Below the pieces are notes generated by a model. It saw nothing but the letters and a program-made list of their open reading frames with translations. It was not told the DNA's origin and ran no database searches. A stretch of DNA of 64,000 bases from Acanthosoma haemorrhoidale. Lineage: Eukaryota > Arthropoda > Insecta > Hemiptera > Acanthosomatidae. The stretch lies in contig OV884009.1 of NCBI GenBank assembly GCA_930367205.1, forward strand, positions 37,767,841 through 37,831,840, read 5' to 3'. Numbering within the stretch: position 1 is the stretch's first letter; each line of letters begins with the position of its first letter. Shown here piece after piece: positions 21,365-36,135 of the stretch. Both the position numbers and the translations under genes were made by a program.

Positions 21365-22427
21365 GTATTATACAAATAAATAATGTGGATCCTCAAGTGC
21401 TCTTATAGTTTGAAGGCTGATCTCATCAGGAGAAAAATTACATAAGTTGATTTATGACCATTATGAAGTCAATTGAACCAAATATCAAAACTTTGAATAA
21501 ACTTGTTGCTTATTTACATTTCAAATTCATTTAATAATTTCTGTTTACATAATTATAATAATTAAAACTTGTATATAAACTCTTGGTATTTAAATATCAT
21601 ATTATAAATTTTATTATTTCAAATTTGAATGTAATTTTGTAATATGTATTTTAATTGGTAATCAAAGTTCATATTTATTTAACTCTTGGAGATCACTATT
21701 TAGCCCAAATTACGCAGTTAATGTTGTGATAAAATATATTTAGTCCATTTAAAATGGATCGATGGTATGAGTACATATCAATATAATATATGTATAATTC
21801 AAGAGAGAAAGAGATATAGACCGAAAAATTATTTGTAACATGAGTCTCAAAATAATAATTAATAATATTTTCTTAACATATTTATTGTGTCATCTCTTCA
21901 GTGTCACTAATGAAATTTGTTGTTTACTTATTTAAAAATTGTAATGAAAGTATTTATTTTTTTATGTATAATAATATCACACAAAATATACCGTCCTTTA
22001 GATATTAAAAATATTCGTTGTTAGTTTTTTTCTTAAGAATGTTCCCATTGTAATCACGCTAGACCCAGTTAAATTTAATGGTAATTAGTCTATTGAATTC
22101 AATTAATCTAATTTTTGAAGGAAAACAACCTTCTGGTCAAATGTAGCGCCTCTTCTAGAAAAACCTTGTTTTCTAATTCAAATATTTAGTTCAGGATTTT
22201 ATTTGGGGTTTGTTGATTTTTTTTCAAGGAACCCCTATGTTTTCATCCTTGTATCAGTCTGTATGCTCTGGTATTTTTTAGTCCCCTATTAAAGCTAGAG
22301 ACATGAAATTTTACTTGGAGGTTCCATTTGACACAGCTTGAAATGCAGCTCTGGTCAGGGTTCACTCAGCCTCAAGAGGATAAACGAGTAGAGCTCTATC
22401 TTCAATAAAAAAAGTAATGAGTCCTGG

Positions 22428-22918
22428 TTAGATAACCCTACTGATTCACACTTTAGCATCCAACGTCTTGGTGAAATCTTTCATCCTGAGTTTTTAGGGA
22501 AGTAGTTCACATGCAGGTGTAAAAACTGAACTTTCAATGTCATGATGCAGCCTTGAGCTTTATATACAGCTAATTCAAAATGTTTTTATAGTCTGGGTCT
22601 GCTGTATTTTCCAAAAACTTCTGGATTACATCCTTGAAAGAAATACATGATCCTTCTTCAGTGTCATAATTGAATCTGAGAACAAGGGATTGGTCAAAAG
22701 TTCAAAGTATGGCAGGTCCTTTAAAAACTCTTTCTTTCAGCTTGACTTCAGACAGTTTTGGGATTTTCGAACACACTTGTTGGAAGCATTCTTCATCTTT
22801 CGACAGAGATTTTATATCCCAAGTTTCAAAAGGAACCAGCTGTGAATCTAGACCAAAGTGGAGTTCACTCCTACCTCTCCCTTTCACCATCCCTATACCC
22901 CCCACCCCTCCCCTCAAA
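22428..22918 (-). pseudogene. Decayed repeat-associated ORF, copy 2
   Basis: Same sequence as 10440-10930, offset 11988. Confidence 0.55.
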
Positions 22919-24147
22919 ACAAACCCCTAATTACTCATACATCATATTCCAGTCTCTTTCTAAAAAACAAAAGTAAATGAGAAATCATTCTTCGATAGAA
23001 ATTTCAGGGTCAGGAATACCTTACCAGATTTACCAGAAATATCACACAAAATGATAACCAAAAAAGGAGTTTTGCAAGTGAACCAGACTTGATGGAACTT
23101 TTTGAGTATTTTTCCTCGTTTCAGCGGCCAAAAATGTATAAGGAACTTACAAAAAATAAAATGTAGTTTTTGGTTGCAGATCTGTAGAATTAGTCAAGGA
23201 AAAAAATATGCTGGCAGCGTTGGGACTTCTCCATTATCTAGTCAGATGGTAGGGCCCCCAACTAAACACTGGGGAGGATCCAGTCCCAGTCCTGAACCTG
23301 TCAGTTATCTTCTTTGGGTAATAATTACTAACTACTATGCATTGTCTTCATAGGATAGGAGGAACTGAAAAAACCTAACAACTGAAAGCCGAAAAAGAGT
23401 TGTTGACGGGAATAAAGTTCCATAGATCAGTCAAGAAATAAGATAAAGCTTAAGATAGTTTTCTTTATGGCCCTACTTTATGGGATCTATTGTTATAGCA
23501 TTTGGTAAAAATTTCGATTTAAGAAGGTTATGTAAGAGGGGGTTTTTGTGAAGCTGGTATGATGAAGGAAGAAATTTTTCGTGGGGGGGGGGGTTAATAA
23601 GAAGAAAACAGCTAAGCACTGCAGATTAAGAAGGATCTGTATTGTTCACGTCGTTTTAATGGGATGTATCCCCCTTGCTTATACCACTGTCCAGAAAGTA
23701 TCCTTTAAAAAGGGCAAAGGGGGGGGGGAAGGGCATAATTTAAACAGTTTTCCAATTTGTACCTTTTATAATAGGTTTAATCATAGCATGATTTTAGAAT
23801 TAATTATCATTTACAGTTTTATAATAGTAAAGAAACGAACAAGTGTAACAAATTTTCATAGTAACAACCAAACCGGTATTTATCGGTTCTGGTGGTGTCT
23901 CGCTACTAACGGTTAGTTTCATATTCAAGATTAATTTTTTTATTTGATTTATTCCGTACTAATGTTTTTATCATTACATTAGTTAATTAACAGCTAAGGA
24001 TTATTCCTTAAGCTGTAAAAAATAATCTGGTTCTCAAAAAGGATGTGGCAGTCGTGTATGCCGCGAAGGTTTCCTTACGTTGAGAAGGTTCCTTTGATTG
24101 TTCTCTTTCTCCCTAAGGATATTTACACGACCATCAGACTATTTAAT

Positions 24148-26228
24148 ATGGTGTTGCTGGAGAATCATGCCGTAAGTTTATTAGCGATTAAATTTCTGTT
24201 AAATGAATAAGTTGAATAAATTGATTGAATAAATGTTTTTAATAGTTCCTCCATCAACTGAAAAAAATGTTTGCCAAAGCAAGAACATCGACATCAATCT
24301 CTATAAAAATGAGAAGATGTAAGTTTATTTTATTTGTTATTCATGTTTTAATGTGTTCAGGTATATAATTGTCTCTATTCTATATTGTAGACAAGAGTAG
24401 GAACTCGAGTTCACCAAAGGATGGTAGTAAAACCCCTAAACCTCAGGAGTTTAAGTGTCTAATAAATGCTAAAGTAGGTAAAAAGAAGATATCTACAATT
24501 GTAAGTATTTGTTTATGAACTGAACATTTTAAAAGATATAATATAATCATACTGAACTTATTTCCAAGTGTGAGTTGTTTTCTTTGCCTCATATTCAAGA
24601 AAACCTTAATAACTTTAGAATAAACACTTTAAAGTTTAAAATTTACACAAGTTGCCATTGACATTAACTTGATACATTTCCCCTTCGTACATAAATGTTC
24701 CATAAGATTTCATGTACGCTCTTTATTCAACCCATTTTATATCCATCTGAAATAAATAAAGAGCGACAGAGAGTAATTATTGTAACAATTTAAATGATAA
24801 GATTTGCTGGATTGAATCAACTAGACCAAGGCTGGTCATAGTTTATAATCAAAGAGAACTTTCTTTGAGGCAAGCATTTGTTCTATAGTGTGATCTTGCA
24901 GAACAAAAATAATTGCTTTTGGACAAAGATACTGTTACTGTCAAGGACTGTGTTCCTGATATCCTATGATCAGAACAAGTCAAAATAACCCACAGTTAGT
25001 TACCTCACTTTTCAAGTGTCAAAAGCACCGACTTGTTTAAATTTCGTTGAGTGTCAGTGTGGCTAAAAAACTTTGAAGTAACTTTTTAACTTAAGTAACT
25101 TTGGTTCATATGTTATCATATTTATGTTTGTTGGAAACAAACTCCTATAACATAGAGTTCTCTTGAGCCTTCTCCATACTAGGATTATGTTTGATAAAAC
25201 TATATTCTGTTAGAAGCTGTTATGATAGGAAAAATTTTATTTATGAATTGATATTTTACTGATAGTTTGTTTAAGGAGCTAATAAAATGATGGGAAATGG
25301 TACATGATGTGTTATCATGATAAATTATACACAATTGAAACGCATGTCGTTTTAGCTTGAGACAAAGGTCGAAATATTGTACATTTTAACATATATTTAT
25401 ATAAATTTTCCAAAAATTCAGCCTTACCCTCAGCTAAATATCATCTAAAAATCACGAATGGTACCATTATGAGGCAAATTTAGGGAAACAATAGAGAATA
25501 GTAACTTAAACTCCATCACAAATTTCATGAAGAGGCAAGGCTTACACTCCTAGTGTAGGCTTCCTAAGGCTACCAACAGTGTTGAGGCACTACTAAAATG
25601 GACAGAGCTAGGTTATATAATCTCTCTAGGATTATTTCACTATTATTTTGACCTGATTACTTAGCGGCTACTCATTTTTCTTTATAATGCACAGAGAACC
25701 CTGATCATCAGACCCATCCTACTTAAATGAGCCGCATACCAAACTTAGTTATCCATAATTAGCAGTCCGGGGAGTTAAATCACTTTGTCACGAAGACTGC
25801 AAATTATAATAATTATATGCTTTCTTCAGTAGTAAATTCCTTAAACCCTTTTTGCCGAGGACTTCATATAAAGCGCAGAACTATTATGAAACACGTCCCT
25901 CTTGTTTTAGGAGAGAGTAGCTCTTGTCTGATCTTTGCCCAAACACAAACTAACTTAGCTGACAGCTAAGTGGCTATCTTTCATCCCCATCACAATAGAT
26001 CATCATTTTGTTATTTTGTCAAAAATTAATTTCTGTAATATTATATTTTCCTTAATTTTATTAATTAGTCAAAAATAATAATAATTTTTCATAATCTCTA
26101 TTTATTTTTAATCTGATTTTTATTGTCAGGTGGATCCACAACAAGATGACAAGAAATTCAAAAAAAAGTATTGTATTGTGTTAACAGAGAGGATGATTGG
26201 AATGAAACAAAAACGGAAATTTAAATGA
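24148..26228 (+). CDS. SRP14: Signal recognition particle 14 kDa protein, copy 2
   Basis: Exons 24148-24171, 24246-24318, 24391-24500 and 26130-26228. All splice sites, the start and the stop are kept, and the exons read as identical to copy 1. Upstream hairpin and pyrimidine tract are also present, so this copy has what copy 1 has for expression. Confidence 0.93.
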
Positions 26229-28297
26229 TGTGTATTAATTGATCACAAATAACTTGTCTTCATTTAATTTCTTATTTGTTTTAAGATGAGTCTACATTTT
26301 ATTTTGATCATATTGTAAATTTATTTGTACATTTTTTTTTTATGAGAATTATTTTTTTTATTGTATTTTATAAGAAATTTTTTTTTTATGAGAATTATTT
26401 TTTTTATTTTATGAGAATTATTTTCCAAAAAAAATGTGAACCAAGCCAGGATAAGGCCATGTTTACTACCTTTAGATTGTGTTAGTTGTTTATTTAGATT
26501 TCCCGTTCAGTTGAATAAAAATGTTTTATTTATATTTGTTTTTGTAAAGTCCTTTATTTTTAAAATTACAATTTGTTTATCCAGCATTAATAATTGTAAT
26601 TTAAATGCTCATTCATACCTTATACCTAATATCAATCACTCAATATATACAGTTCACACTCATACAATATATAGGCATAAAATGTTCCCATACAAAATCA
26701 ATATATTTAAAATCTGAATACTGCGATTTTAAATAAATTTAAGAATTATTAGCGAAACAGAAAAATTACTACTCCTTTAGGTGTCTGTCTAGATACTCTA
26801 CTCTACTATTTGAATTATCTTTTGATCTCCCGGGAGTACTGCTATCTCTCCTTCCTGTAGTGTGCCTTGTTAGCTCTGAAGACATTCTAATTATCCAGAC
26901 AATTGAAAAGTTTTCTATATAGACAATTTTAGACTAAAACTCAATAAACCAGCATTCTTCTTTCTCATTCTCCCTCTCTAAGTCATGCCAATTATGGATG
27001 TACTCTTTCCTTAGCCTCTAAGATTCCATTTTATGTTTTCCTCACATGGTCTTTAATGCCTCCCTCTTTTCTTCCATATGTTTACTTTCCACAATTTTAT
27101 AGTGGTGTCGCTATTCCTATCTTTTGTTGTTGGTACCCTTGCATTAGTCGGAATTGTTCTCTATCCAACATTGAACCTATGCCTCAGACTTGTATCAGAA
27201 GAAAGATGGATATCGAGTGATTTTTTTTCTTTAGGGGAACCACTTCCTGAAGATAGAGAAGTACTTCCTATGTATGATATTTCTATGACCACTGTGTCAA
27301 GAATTTTGTATTTAATTTTAATATTTATTATACTTAATTGATTCATTTAACCTTGATACTTCTGACAGTGAATTTTGAGGAAATTTATCTGACTCTACTT
27401 TGTAACCAATGGAATGAGAAAAGAGCCAGTATAATATTATCCTAAGTCTCAATAAAAATCTTCTAACAGCAACAAGATGAAAAAATAAAACTTATAGGAG
27501 CTAAAGCTCTACAGAAACTATTACCTTGTAAAAAAAAAAAAAAGGCATTGTGTAGTTGTGAATCAAAGGAGCATGTTAGGTATTTATTCATTAATCTACT
27601 TACACAAGCACAATATGGAAAAGAGTTAGAGCTGGTATCACCTGTTCTTGTTACTTGAAAGTAACAGGAAATCAGGAGTCTGATCTATTCAACTATACTT
27701 CAACCTACCTGGTCCTTTGGTATAGATGTCCAGGTGAGTGCTAAGTTCTCCAATATTCTTCCAGCGATAGGACATCCTCCACCAGATAGCCAATGGGCCG
27801 TTCCATATCAATAACCATACCTTAACCTATGGGTGGCCGGCCAACTCACCCAGGATTTTTTTTTTAAATTTATCTGATCAACACATAGGCCCACGTGTGA
27901 TTCGGTAAATGTACAGGAAAATTGGCAAATGCTAAAGTGGCAGTGCACCTCTAATGACAAAACGTACAAGATGTATTGAAAACCCCCCACTAAGTTAACG
28001 CTTGAAAACTGTGAAGATTGCATCCCTCTTTTAACGCGCATTTATTTGTTTTGTTTTTTCTAGAATATGTTATAGTACTGGTTGTTTCAGTCTTGAGATC
28101 AGATTCCATTAAAAAAAAAAAAAAAGAAAAATAGCGTTATCCAGGCAGCAATTAATATTCAAAAAACAAAGTAATGAGTTTTCTTTAATAATAAGAGCTT
28201 CTTATGAAATCTCCTTGCTCCTGGCACATGAAAAATGAAAACATACGGAGATGGATAGCAAGTTATCAAACCCAGCTCAAAAATATTTGTAAAATCA

Positions 28298-29443
28298 GAC
28301 AAACCATTTGAAAATTTCAAAATATCGTGATGCGCTGGATTGATGAGATGGAAGAATTTCGCTGGTAATTTTTCTTTGGCTTTGGACAAAAGTTACAACT
28401 ACAAATCGTCTGCTCAGATGTTTGGTTATGTTCTTATCACCAACGAGACTCTTGAAACACCCCTTGACCTCCGTCAACTACGAATAACGACTATAGGAGA
28501 AGATGTGTTCGAAGAACTAAAAATCTCTGTTGTAGGATAAAACTTGGACTGGCCAAAATTAAATGGCTTTTACTGTGATAGGGCTCCTGTCATGGTAGGT
28601 AACAACAAGGGTTCTATTGCACTATTTGAAAAGACCTCTTCTAAAATATCATGGCATTATTCACCACGAAGGATTGTTTTGTGCAAAGGAACTGCAATTA
28701 TATTCTGTCCAAAAACTAGTGGTCGACTGTATAGATAAAAGATGGGCTCGTGACCTCAATCGCAGGAAATCCCGGAAAATGTTGGAAAAAGACTTTGAAG
28801 AACATGGGGAACTAATTCCCTATTACGATGTTCGTTGGCTCTCAAGAGGAAAGGTTCTGGAAACTACGCAGTGATGTCACAACTTATCTAAAAGAAAATG
28901 AAGAACTTCATCACATCTTTCCCCTCCTTGAATACAATGAATGGCTTTGGGATCTCGCTTTCCTCTGTTAGATGACTGCTTGTCGAACTACATACCTAAA
29001 GTTGATGAATACTCGATTGGAAGGTTAATCGAATTATTTACCAATAGTTCTGAAATCTTGCATTGTTCGAGGCAAGGCTGAAAAGCGACTGTCTCATTTC
29101 CCTTGCATGCACAATGGTTAACACGCTGGTCAAACTGTAGCGGATCCTGACTATGAAAAATCAAAAATTGATCTCTTCTTCCATCCTTCAAGAACACCAA
29201 AATATGCTGAGATTATGACTAAAAATGAATCACCGGATTATCTGGAGGTTTGGAAGTTCCTAAAAAACGAAGAGCTCCCTTTGTTGCGCGATTTCGCTCT
29301 CCTATCTATAAGCTTGTAGTTTTTTAATAACATATCGATGCGAGCAATCGTTCTCTAAGATGAAATTTATATAAGATTACAACATTAACCGACTCTCATT
29401 TGATCAAAATACTTTGGCATCGACAGCGGAGTCTTCCAACAAT
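28298..29443 (+). pseudogene. Decayed hAT transposase, copy 2
   Basis: Same frameshifted sequence as 16310-17455, offset 11988; duplicated passively with the unit. Confidence 0.85.
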
Positions 29444-29852
29444 GAATAGTTGATAAATACTAAACACTTTTAATATAAGTATGTGTGTGGGGGGGGGGGG
29501 GGTTGGCCTGCCCGAGTTAGTGAAACTATGAATTGGACCGAAAAAGATTGGCCACCCCCTCCCCTATACCTTTTGAATGTCTCTCGCTTTGGGCTCGTCA
29601 ACTATTTTTTTTTTTTACTGTAACTGCCGAATATGAAATTTTAGAGATTTTAAGACATTGAAATCGATGATTTTCCATAGCCAAAGAGACCTGGGAAATT
29701 TTTGAGTTAGAAGGTGATTTTCTTTGTGGGAATAATTCAGCGATCTAGAAGGAGTCTTCAGTGTAGACTCTCTACAGCTGGTCTTCACCAATACTTCATT
29801 TTCTTGGTCAGCCTCCACTGGCTCGTATCCGGTGATGCGGCTGATGGAGGAG

Positions 29853-30795
29853 CAATGGTTATATTAATTATTTAGAAGAAGGATTGTTTGAATTATATAA
29901 TGTACTAAGTATTAAATAACTTTGTATTAGTAAATTTATGCAAATTATGTGCTACATTTATGTATATATATAAATTTATTTTTTCATATATTTATTTGCA
30001 TTGTTTTGTATGATTATTACAAACAACATTATTAAGTACTGATCAATCATATATCAATAGTCTATATTTTATACCAACTGTTTTAAAAATGGTAATATAT
30101 TTTTTTACAAGCATAATTGAAAATGAAATGTACTAGATCTAGATCTTTGCTAACATAGTATAGTCCAGGCAACTTAGGGCAAAATGATGACGATTCGAAA
30201 AAAAAAAATGATGTAGTTCTGATTTTTGATACAGTCTTTCGGGGGAGTGTCCTATACAACATACTAAAAGTCCTCGAGGGTTCTTATACTTAATAACACT
30301 TAATTCATGCTCATGTGGTATGTAGTAGTTACTCATATTATGCTTCTATGTTATATGTATACAACATTTTTCATTTTACCTAGTATTGATGTATTTATTA
30401 AAAATCCTTTGCTTTGTTTAATATTAATTTTTTACTTTTTAATTAATCAATCAAATTAATTTTTTTCTGATTTATAAATAACTTTAATAAAAATGGTGAA
30501 AATTCCTGTCTTCTAACCTCCTATCTCCTAATCCATTGACCCAATGGAAAAAAAATAATAAATTGTTTAGTTTAATTTTGTATATAAAGTAATTTTTGCT
30601 AAAATCACTAATTTGGGAGATATTTGAGAAAAAACAAAAAAAAACTATCTTAAAACAGGCCCGTCCTTGTTCTCACCCCCTACCCTTGAGGACGTTTAGT
30701 GTGTTGTACAGGACACTCCCCGCAATAACTGTACCAAAAATCAGAACTGCATCATTTTTTTATATTTTTCCTTTGTTGCCTGGACTAGTATTATA
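29853..30795 (+). repeat. Inserted duplicate of the CPT2 last-exon region at type 1 junction 2
   Basis: Same as 17865-18807, including the three clustered substitutions in the exon piece 29855-29919, so the junction was copied and not formed anew. Contains the inverted repeat at 30161-30787. Confidence 0.92.
30161..30787. repeat. Long inverted repeat, copy 4
   Basis: Equivalent to 18173-18799. Confidence 0.85.
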
Positions 30796-32484
30796 CAAAA
30801 AAGTGGATACGTTCCTGATATATTTTCTGATCCTTCATATAAACTGTTGAATCATTATGTAATGTCAACATCTACATTAAGCTCTGACATAGTTATGCTT
30901 GGAGCTTTTGGTCCTGTTGTTCCTGAAGGTTATGGTATAGGGTGAGAATTATGAATGTTATTGGCTTATTATTATTATTATTATTATTATTATTAGCAGA
31001 AAGGCAAATTATATACAAGTTCAAATAGAGACAAGAATCAACACTTATTTATTTATTTTATTATATTTAACATTTGTTATACATTGTGTAAAAATATTAC
31101 AAGCAGATTTTCTCATTATCTCTTATTCATGAGAAATAACGAACAAGCATTTTTTTGTGGGAAAGTGAGGGCAAACTCAGTAAGAAAAGAATATTTCTAT
31201 CTTCTGTAACTCATTAAAAACAGTTATAATATTATATACACTAATTTATCAATGCAGCTCTTAACTGTTTGTTCCATTCGTAGTAGGCTTTATAAAGACT
31301 TCAAAAGTAACTTATAACCGTATAATTTTAACAAACCATTTGTAAAAAAATTATATGAAACCTAACCAATATAAACTTAACCATTAAAGGACTGGAGAAG
31401 CAACACATACATATTACATAGATTACTAGTTGCAAGATATCCATTATTAGTCTGAACCATTTCTATAGGGAATTTTTTTCTCTGTGGTTACACATGCATA
31501 CAAATAAATCCTGTATAAGGTATTCATAACACAGTATTTTTTATATTGAGAAAAAAATGTCCAGAGTGAAACCCGACTTGATTGTATAAATTCAAAATGA
31601 AAGGGTAATTAGAGTAACTATATTCAAATACTTTATGTTTTTGTTGCTATAAGGGAATAAACATACATTATTGCCCAAAGGAACATTATAAAAATATAAC
31701 ATAGTGAAATATGCTATAAATGCGTGGCAGTGAGAGTCCTGGCAATGGCCAGTTTCTCCAATCATGTCCTGAGTATATGAGGCTCTAGCGCTCTTTGTCA
31801 GCCTCCACTGGCTAGTATCCGGTGACGTGGCTGACGGAGGAGTGTGGGGGACTTCCCAAAACTCCGCTGCCTCTTTTGCATGCGAGGGAGGTGACAACCA
31901 TGTGGATTTGGGAGGTCTCTGGGCTGTTTGTAAATACTGTATGAATGAGCGAGTGAATGAAAATTGTAAATATGGTATGAATGAGAACATTCATCATAAT
32001 TACTTATTGCCTAATAAGGCAGATTGTAATTTTAGCACAATACAATAAATAAACTAAAAAAAAAATTTATGTTATTAATGACCCAACTCCACATGTCGTG
32101 AAATGTTAATAAAACATGACAAACAAATATACTATATGTGCATACAATTATTTTCTATTATCGTTCTCCTTTTATTTTATTTGCCAAATTCATTATAAAA
32201 ACTTTATAAATAGATAAATAAGATTGCATGAAATACTAATGGTACATGTGAAAATTAGAAGTTAATTTATTTATTTGTAGATTTTTCATTTTTCATTACA
32301 GTAGAAAAATAGACCAGGCAGGAAAAATTGTAATAATTTTGTTATTTGTTTTAGATATTCAATTTGGGATGAAAGGCTTGGTGCAATTGTTTCATATTAC
32401 AAAGACAAAGCAGATGGCGATGGTTATATTAATTATTTAGAAGAAGCATTATTGGAATTATATAATGTACTAAGTATTAAATAA
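30796..32484 (+). pseudogene. CPT2: Truncated CPT2 exon plus last exon, unit 3
   Basis: Exon pieces 30796-30941 and 32355-32484, as in unit 2, with the TTA10 tract in the intron. Confidence 0.9.
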
Positions 32485-32725
32485 CTTTGTATTAGTAAAT
32501 TTATGCAAATTATGTGCTACATTTATGTATATATATAAATTTATTTTTTCATATATTTATTTGCATTGTTTTGTATGATTATTACAAACAACATTATTAA
32601 GTACTGATCAATCATATATCAATAGTCTATATTTTATACCAACTGTTTTAAAAATGGTAATATATTTTTTTACAAGCATAATTGAAAATGAAATGTACTA
32701 GATCTAGATCTTTGCTAACATAGTA

Positions 32726-33352
32726 TAGTCCAGGCAACTTAGGGCAAAATGATGACGATTCGAAAAAAAAAAATGATGTAGTTCTGATTTTTGATACAGT
32801 CTTTCGGGGGAGTGTCCTATACAACATACTAAAAGTCCTCGAGGGTTCTTATACTTAATAACACTTAATTCATGCTCATGTGGTATGTAGTAGTTACTCA
32901 TATTATGCTTCTATGTTATATGTATACAACATTTTTCATTTTACCTAGTATTGATGTATTTATTAAAAATCCTTTGCTTTGTTTAATATTAATTTTTTAC
33001 TTTTTAATTAATCAATCAAATTAATTTTTTTCTGATTTATAAATAACTTTAATAAAAATGGTGAAAATTCCTGTCTTCTAACCTCCTATCTCCTAATCCA
33101 TTGACCCAATGGAAAAAAAATAATAAATTGTTTAGTTTAATTTTGTATATAAAGTAATTTTTGCTAAAATCACTAATTTGGGAGATATTTGAGAAAAACC
33201 AAAAAAAAACTATCTTAAAACAGGCCCGTCCTTGTTCTCACCCCCTACCCTTGAGGACGTTTAGTGTGTTGTACAGGACACTCCCCGCAATAACTGTACC
33301 AAAAATCAGAACTGCATCATTTTTTTATATTTTTCCTTTGTTGCCTGGACTG
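32726..33352. repeat. Long inverted repeat, copy 5
   Basis: Equivalent to 8750-9376, with G at 33352 in place of A at the outer end of the right arm. The same variant occurs at 42686 and 52021. Confidence 0.85.
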
Positions 33353-34415
33353 GTATTATACAAATAAATAATGTGGATCCTCAAGTGCTCTTATAGTTTG
33401 AAGGCTGATCTCATCAGGAGAAAAATTACATAAGTTGATTTATGACCATTATGAAGTCAATTGAACCAAATATCAAAACTTTGAATAAACTTGTTGCTTA
33501 TTTACATTTCAAATTCATTTAATAATTTCTGTTTACATAATTATAATAATTAAAACTTGTATATAAACTCTTGGTATTTAAATATCATATTATAAATTTT
33601 ATTATTTCAAATTTGAATGTAATTTTGTAATATGTATTTTAATTGGTAATCAAAGTTCATATTTATTTAACTCTTGGAGATCACTATTTAGCCCAAATTA
33701 CGCAGTTAATGTTGTGATAAAATATATTTAGTCCATTTAAAATGGATCGATGGTATGAGTACATATCAATATAATATATGTATAATTCAAGAGAGAAAGA
33801 GATATAGACCGAAAAATTATTTGTAACATGAGTCTCAAAATAATAATTAATAATATTTTCTTAACATATTTATTGTGTCATCTCTTCAGTGTCACTAATG
33901 AAATTTGTTGTTTACTTATTTAAAAATTGTAATGAAAGTATTTATTTTTTTATGTATAATAATATCACACAAAATATACCGTCCTTTAGATATTAAAAAT
34001 ATTCGTTGTTAGTTTTTTTCTTAAGAATGTTCCCATTGTAATCACGCTAGACCCAGTTAAATTTAATGGTAATTAGTCTATTGAATTCAATTAATCTAAT
34101 TTTTGAAGGAAAACAACCTTCTGGTCAAATGTAGCGCCTCTTCTAGAAAAACCTTGTTTTCTAATTCAAATATTTAGTTCAGGATTTTATTTGGGGTTTG
34201 TTGATTTTTTTTCAAGGAACCCCTATGTTTTCATCCTTGTATCAGTCTGTATGCTCTGGTATTTTTTAGTCCCCTATTAAAGCTAGAGACATGAAATTTT
34301 ACTTGGAGGTTCCATTTGACACAGCTTGAAATGCAGCTCTGGTCAGGGTTCACTCAGCCTCAAGAGGATAAACGAGTAGAGCTCTATCTTCAATAAAAAA
34401 AGTAATGAGTCCTGG

Positions 34416-34906
34416 TTAGATAACCCTACTGATTCACACTTTAGCATCCAACGTCTTGGTGAAATCTTTCATCCTGAGTTTTTAGGGAAGTAGTTCACAT
34501 GCAGGTGTAAAAACTGAACTTTCAATGTCATGATGCAGCCTTGAGCTTTATATACAGCTAATTCAAAATGTTTTTATAGTCTGGGTCTGCTGTATTTTCC
34601 AAAAACTTCTGGATTACATCCTTGAAAGAAATACATGATCCTTCTTCAGTGTCATAATTGAATCTGAGAACAAGGGATTGGTCAAAAGTTCAAAGTATGG
34701 CAGGTCCTTTAAAAACTCTTTCTTTCAGCTTGACTTCAGACAGTTTTGGGATTTTCGAACACACTTGTTGGAAGCATTCTTCATCTTTCGACAGAGATTT
34801 TATATCCCAAGTTTCAAAAGGAACCAGCTGTGAATCTAGACCAAAGTGGAGTTCACTCCTACCTCTCCCTTTCACCATCCCTATACCCCCCACCCCTCCC
34901 CTCAAA
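34416..34906 (-). pseudogene. Decayed repeat-associated ORF, copy 3
   Basis: Same sequence as 10440-10930. Confidence 0.55.
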
Positions 34907-36135
34907 ACAAACCCCTAATTACTCATACATCATATTCCAGTCTCTTTCTAAAAAACAAAAGTAAATGAGAAATCATTCTTCGATAGAAATTTCAGGGTCA
35001 GGAATACCTTACCAGATTTACCAGAAATATCACACAAAATGATAACCAAAAAAGGAGTTTTGCAAGTGAACCAGACTTGATGGAACTTTTTGAGTATTTT
35101 TCCTCGTTTCAGCGGCCAAAAATGTATAAGGAACTTACAAAAAATAAAATGTAGTTTTTGGTTGCAGATCTGTAGAATTAGTCAAGGAAAAAAATATGCT
35201 GGCAGCGTTGGGACTTCTCCATTATCTAGTCAGATGGTAGGGCCCCCAACTAAACACTGGGGAGGATCCAGTCCCAGTCCTGAACCTGTCAGTTATCTTC
35301 TTTGGGTAATAATTACTAACTACTATGCATTGTCTTCATAGGATAGGAGGAACTGAAAAAACCTAACAACTGAAAGCCGAAAAAGAGTTGTTGACGGGAA
35401 TAAAGTTCCATAGATCAGTCAAGAAATAAGATAAAGCTTAAGATAGTTTTCTTTATGGCCCTACTTTATGGGATCTATTGTTATAGCATTTGGTAAAAAT
35501 TTCGATTTAAGAAGGTTATGTAAGAGGGGGTTTTTGTGAAGCTGGTATGATGAAGGAAGAAATTTTTCGTGGGGGGGGGGGTTAATAAGAAGAAAACAGC
35601 TAAGCACTGCAGATTAAGAAGGATCTGTATTGTTCACGTCGTTTTAATGGGATGTATCCCCCTTGCTTATACCACTGTCCAGAAAGTATCCTTTAAAAAG
35701 GGCAAAGGGGGGGGGGAAGGGCATAATTTAAACAGTTTTCCAATTTGTACCTTTTATAATAGGTTTAATCATAGCATGATTTTAGAATTAATTATCATTT
35801 ACAGTTTTATAATAGTAAAGAAACGAACAAGTGTAACAAATTTTCATAGTAACAACCAAACCGGTATTTATCGGTTCTGGTGGTGTCTCGCTACTAACGG
35901 TTAGTTTCATATTCAAGATTAATTTTTTTATTTGATTTATTCCGTACTAATGTTTTTATCATTACATTAGTTAATTAACAGCTAAGGATTATTCCTTAAG
36001 CTGTAAAAAATAATCTGGTTCTCAAAAAGGATGTGGCAGTCGTGTATGCCGCGAAGGTTTCCTTACGTTGAGAAGGTTCCTTTGATTGTTCTCTTTCTCC
36101 CTAAGGATATTTACACGACCATCAGACTATTTAAT

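Larger units (their letters stand above)
18808..30795. repeat. Tandem amplification unit 2 (11,988 bp)
   Basis: Same content and order as unit 1, offset by 11988 after the TTA tract (10 repeats at 18978-19007). It starts with a truncated CPT2 exon and ends with the type 1 junction at 29852/30796. Confidence 0.95.
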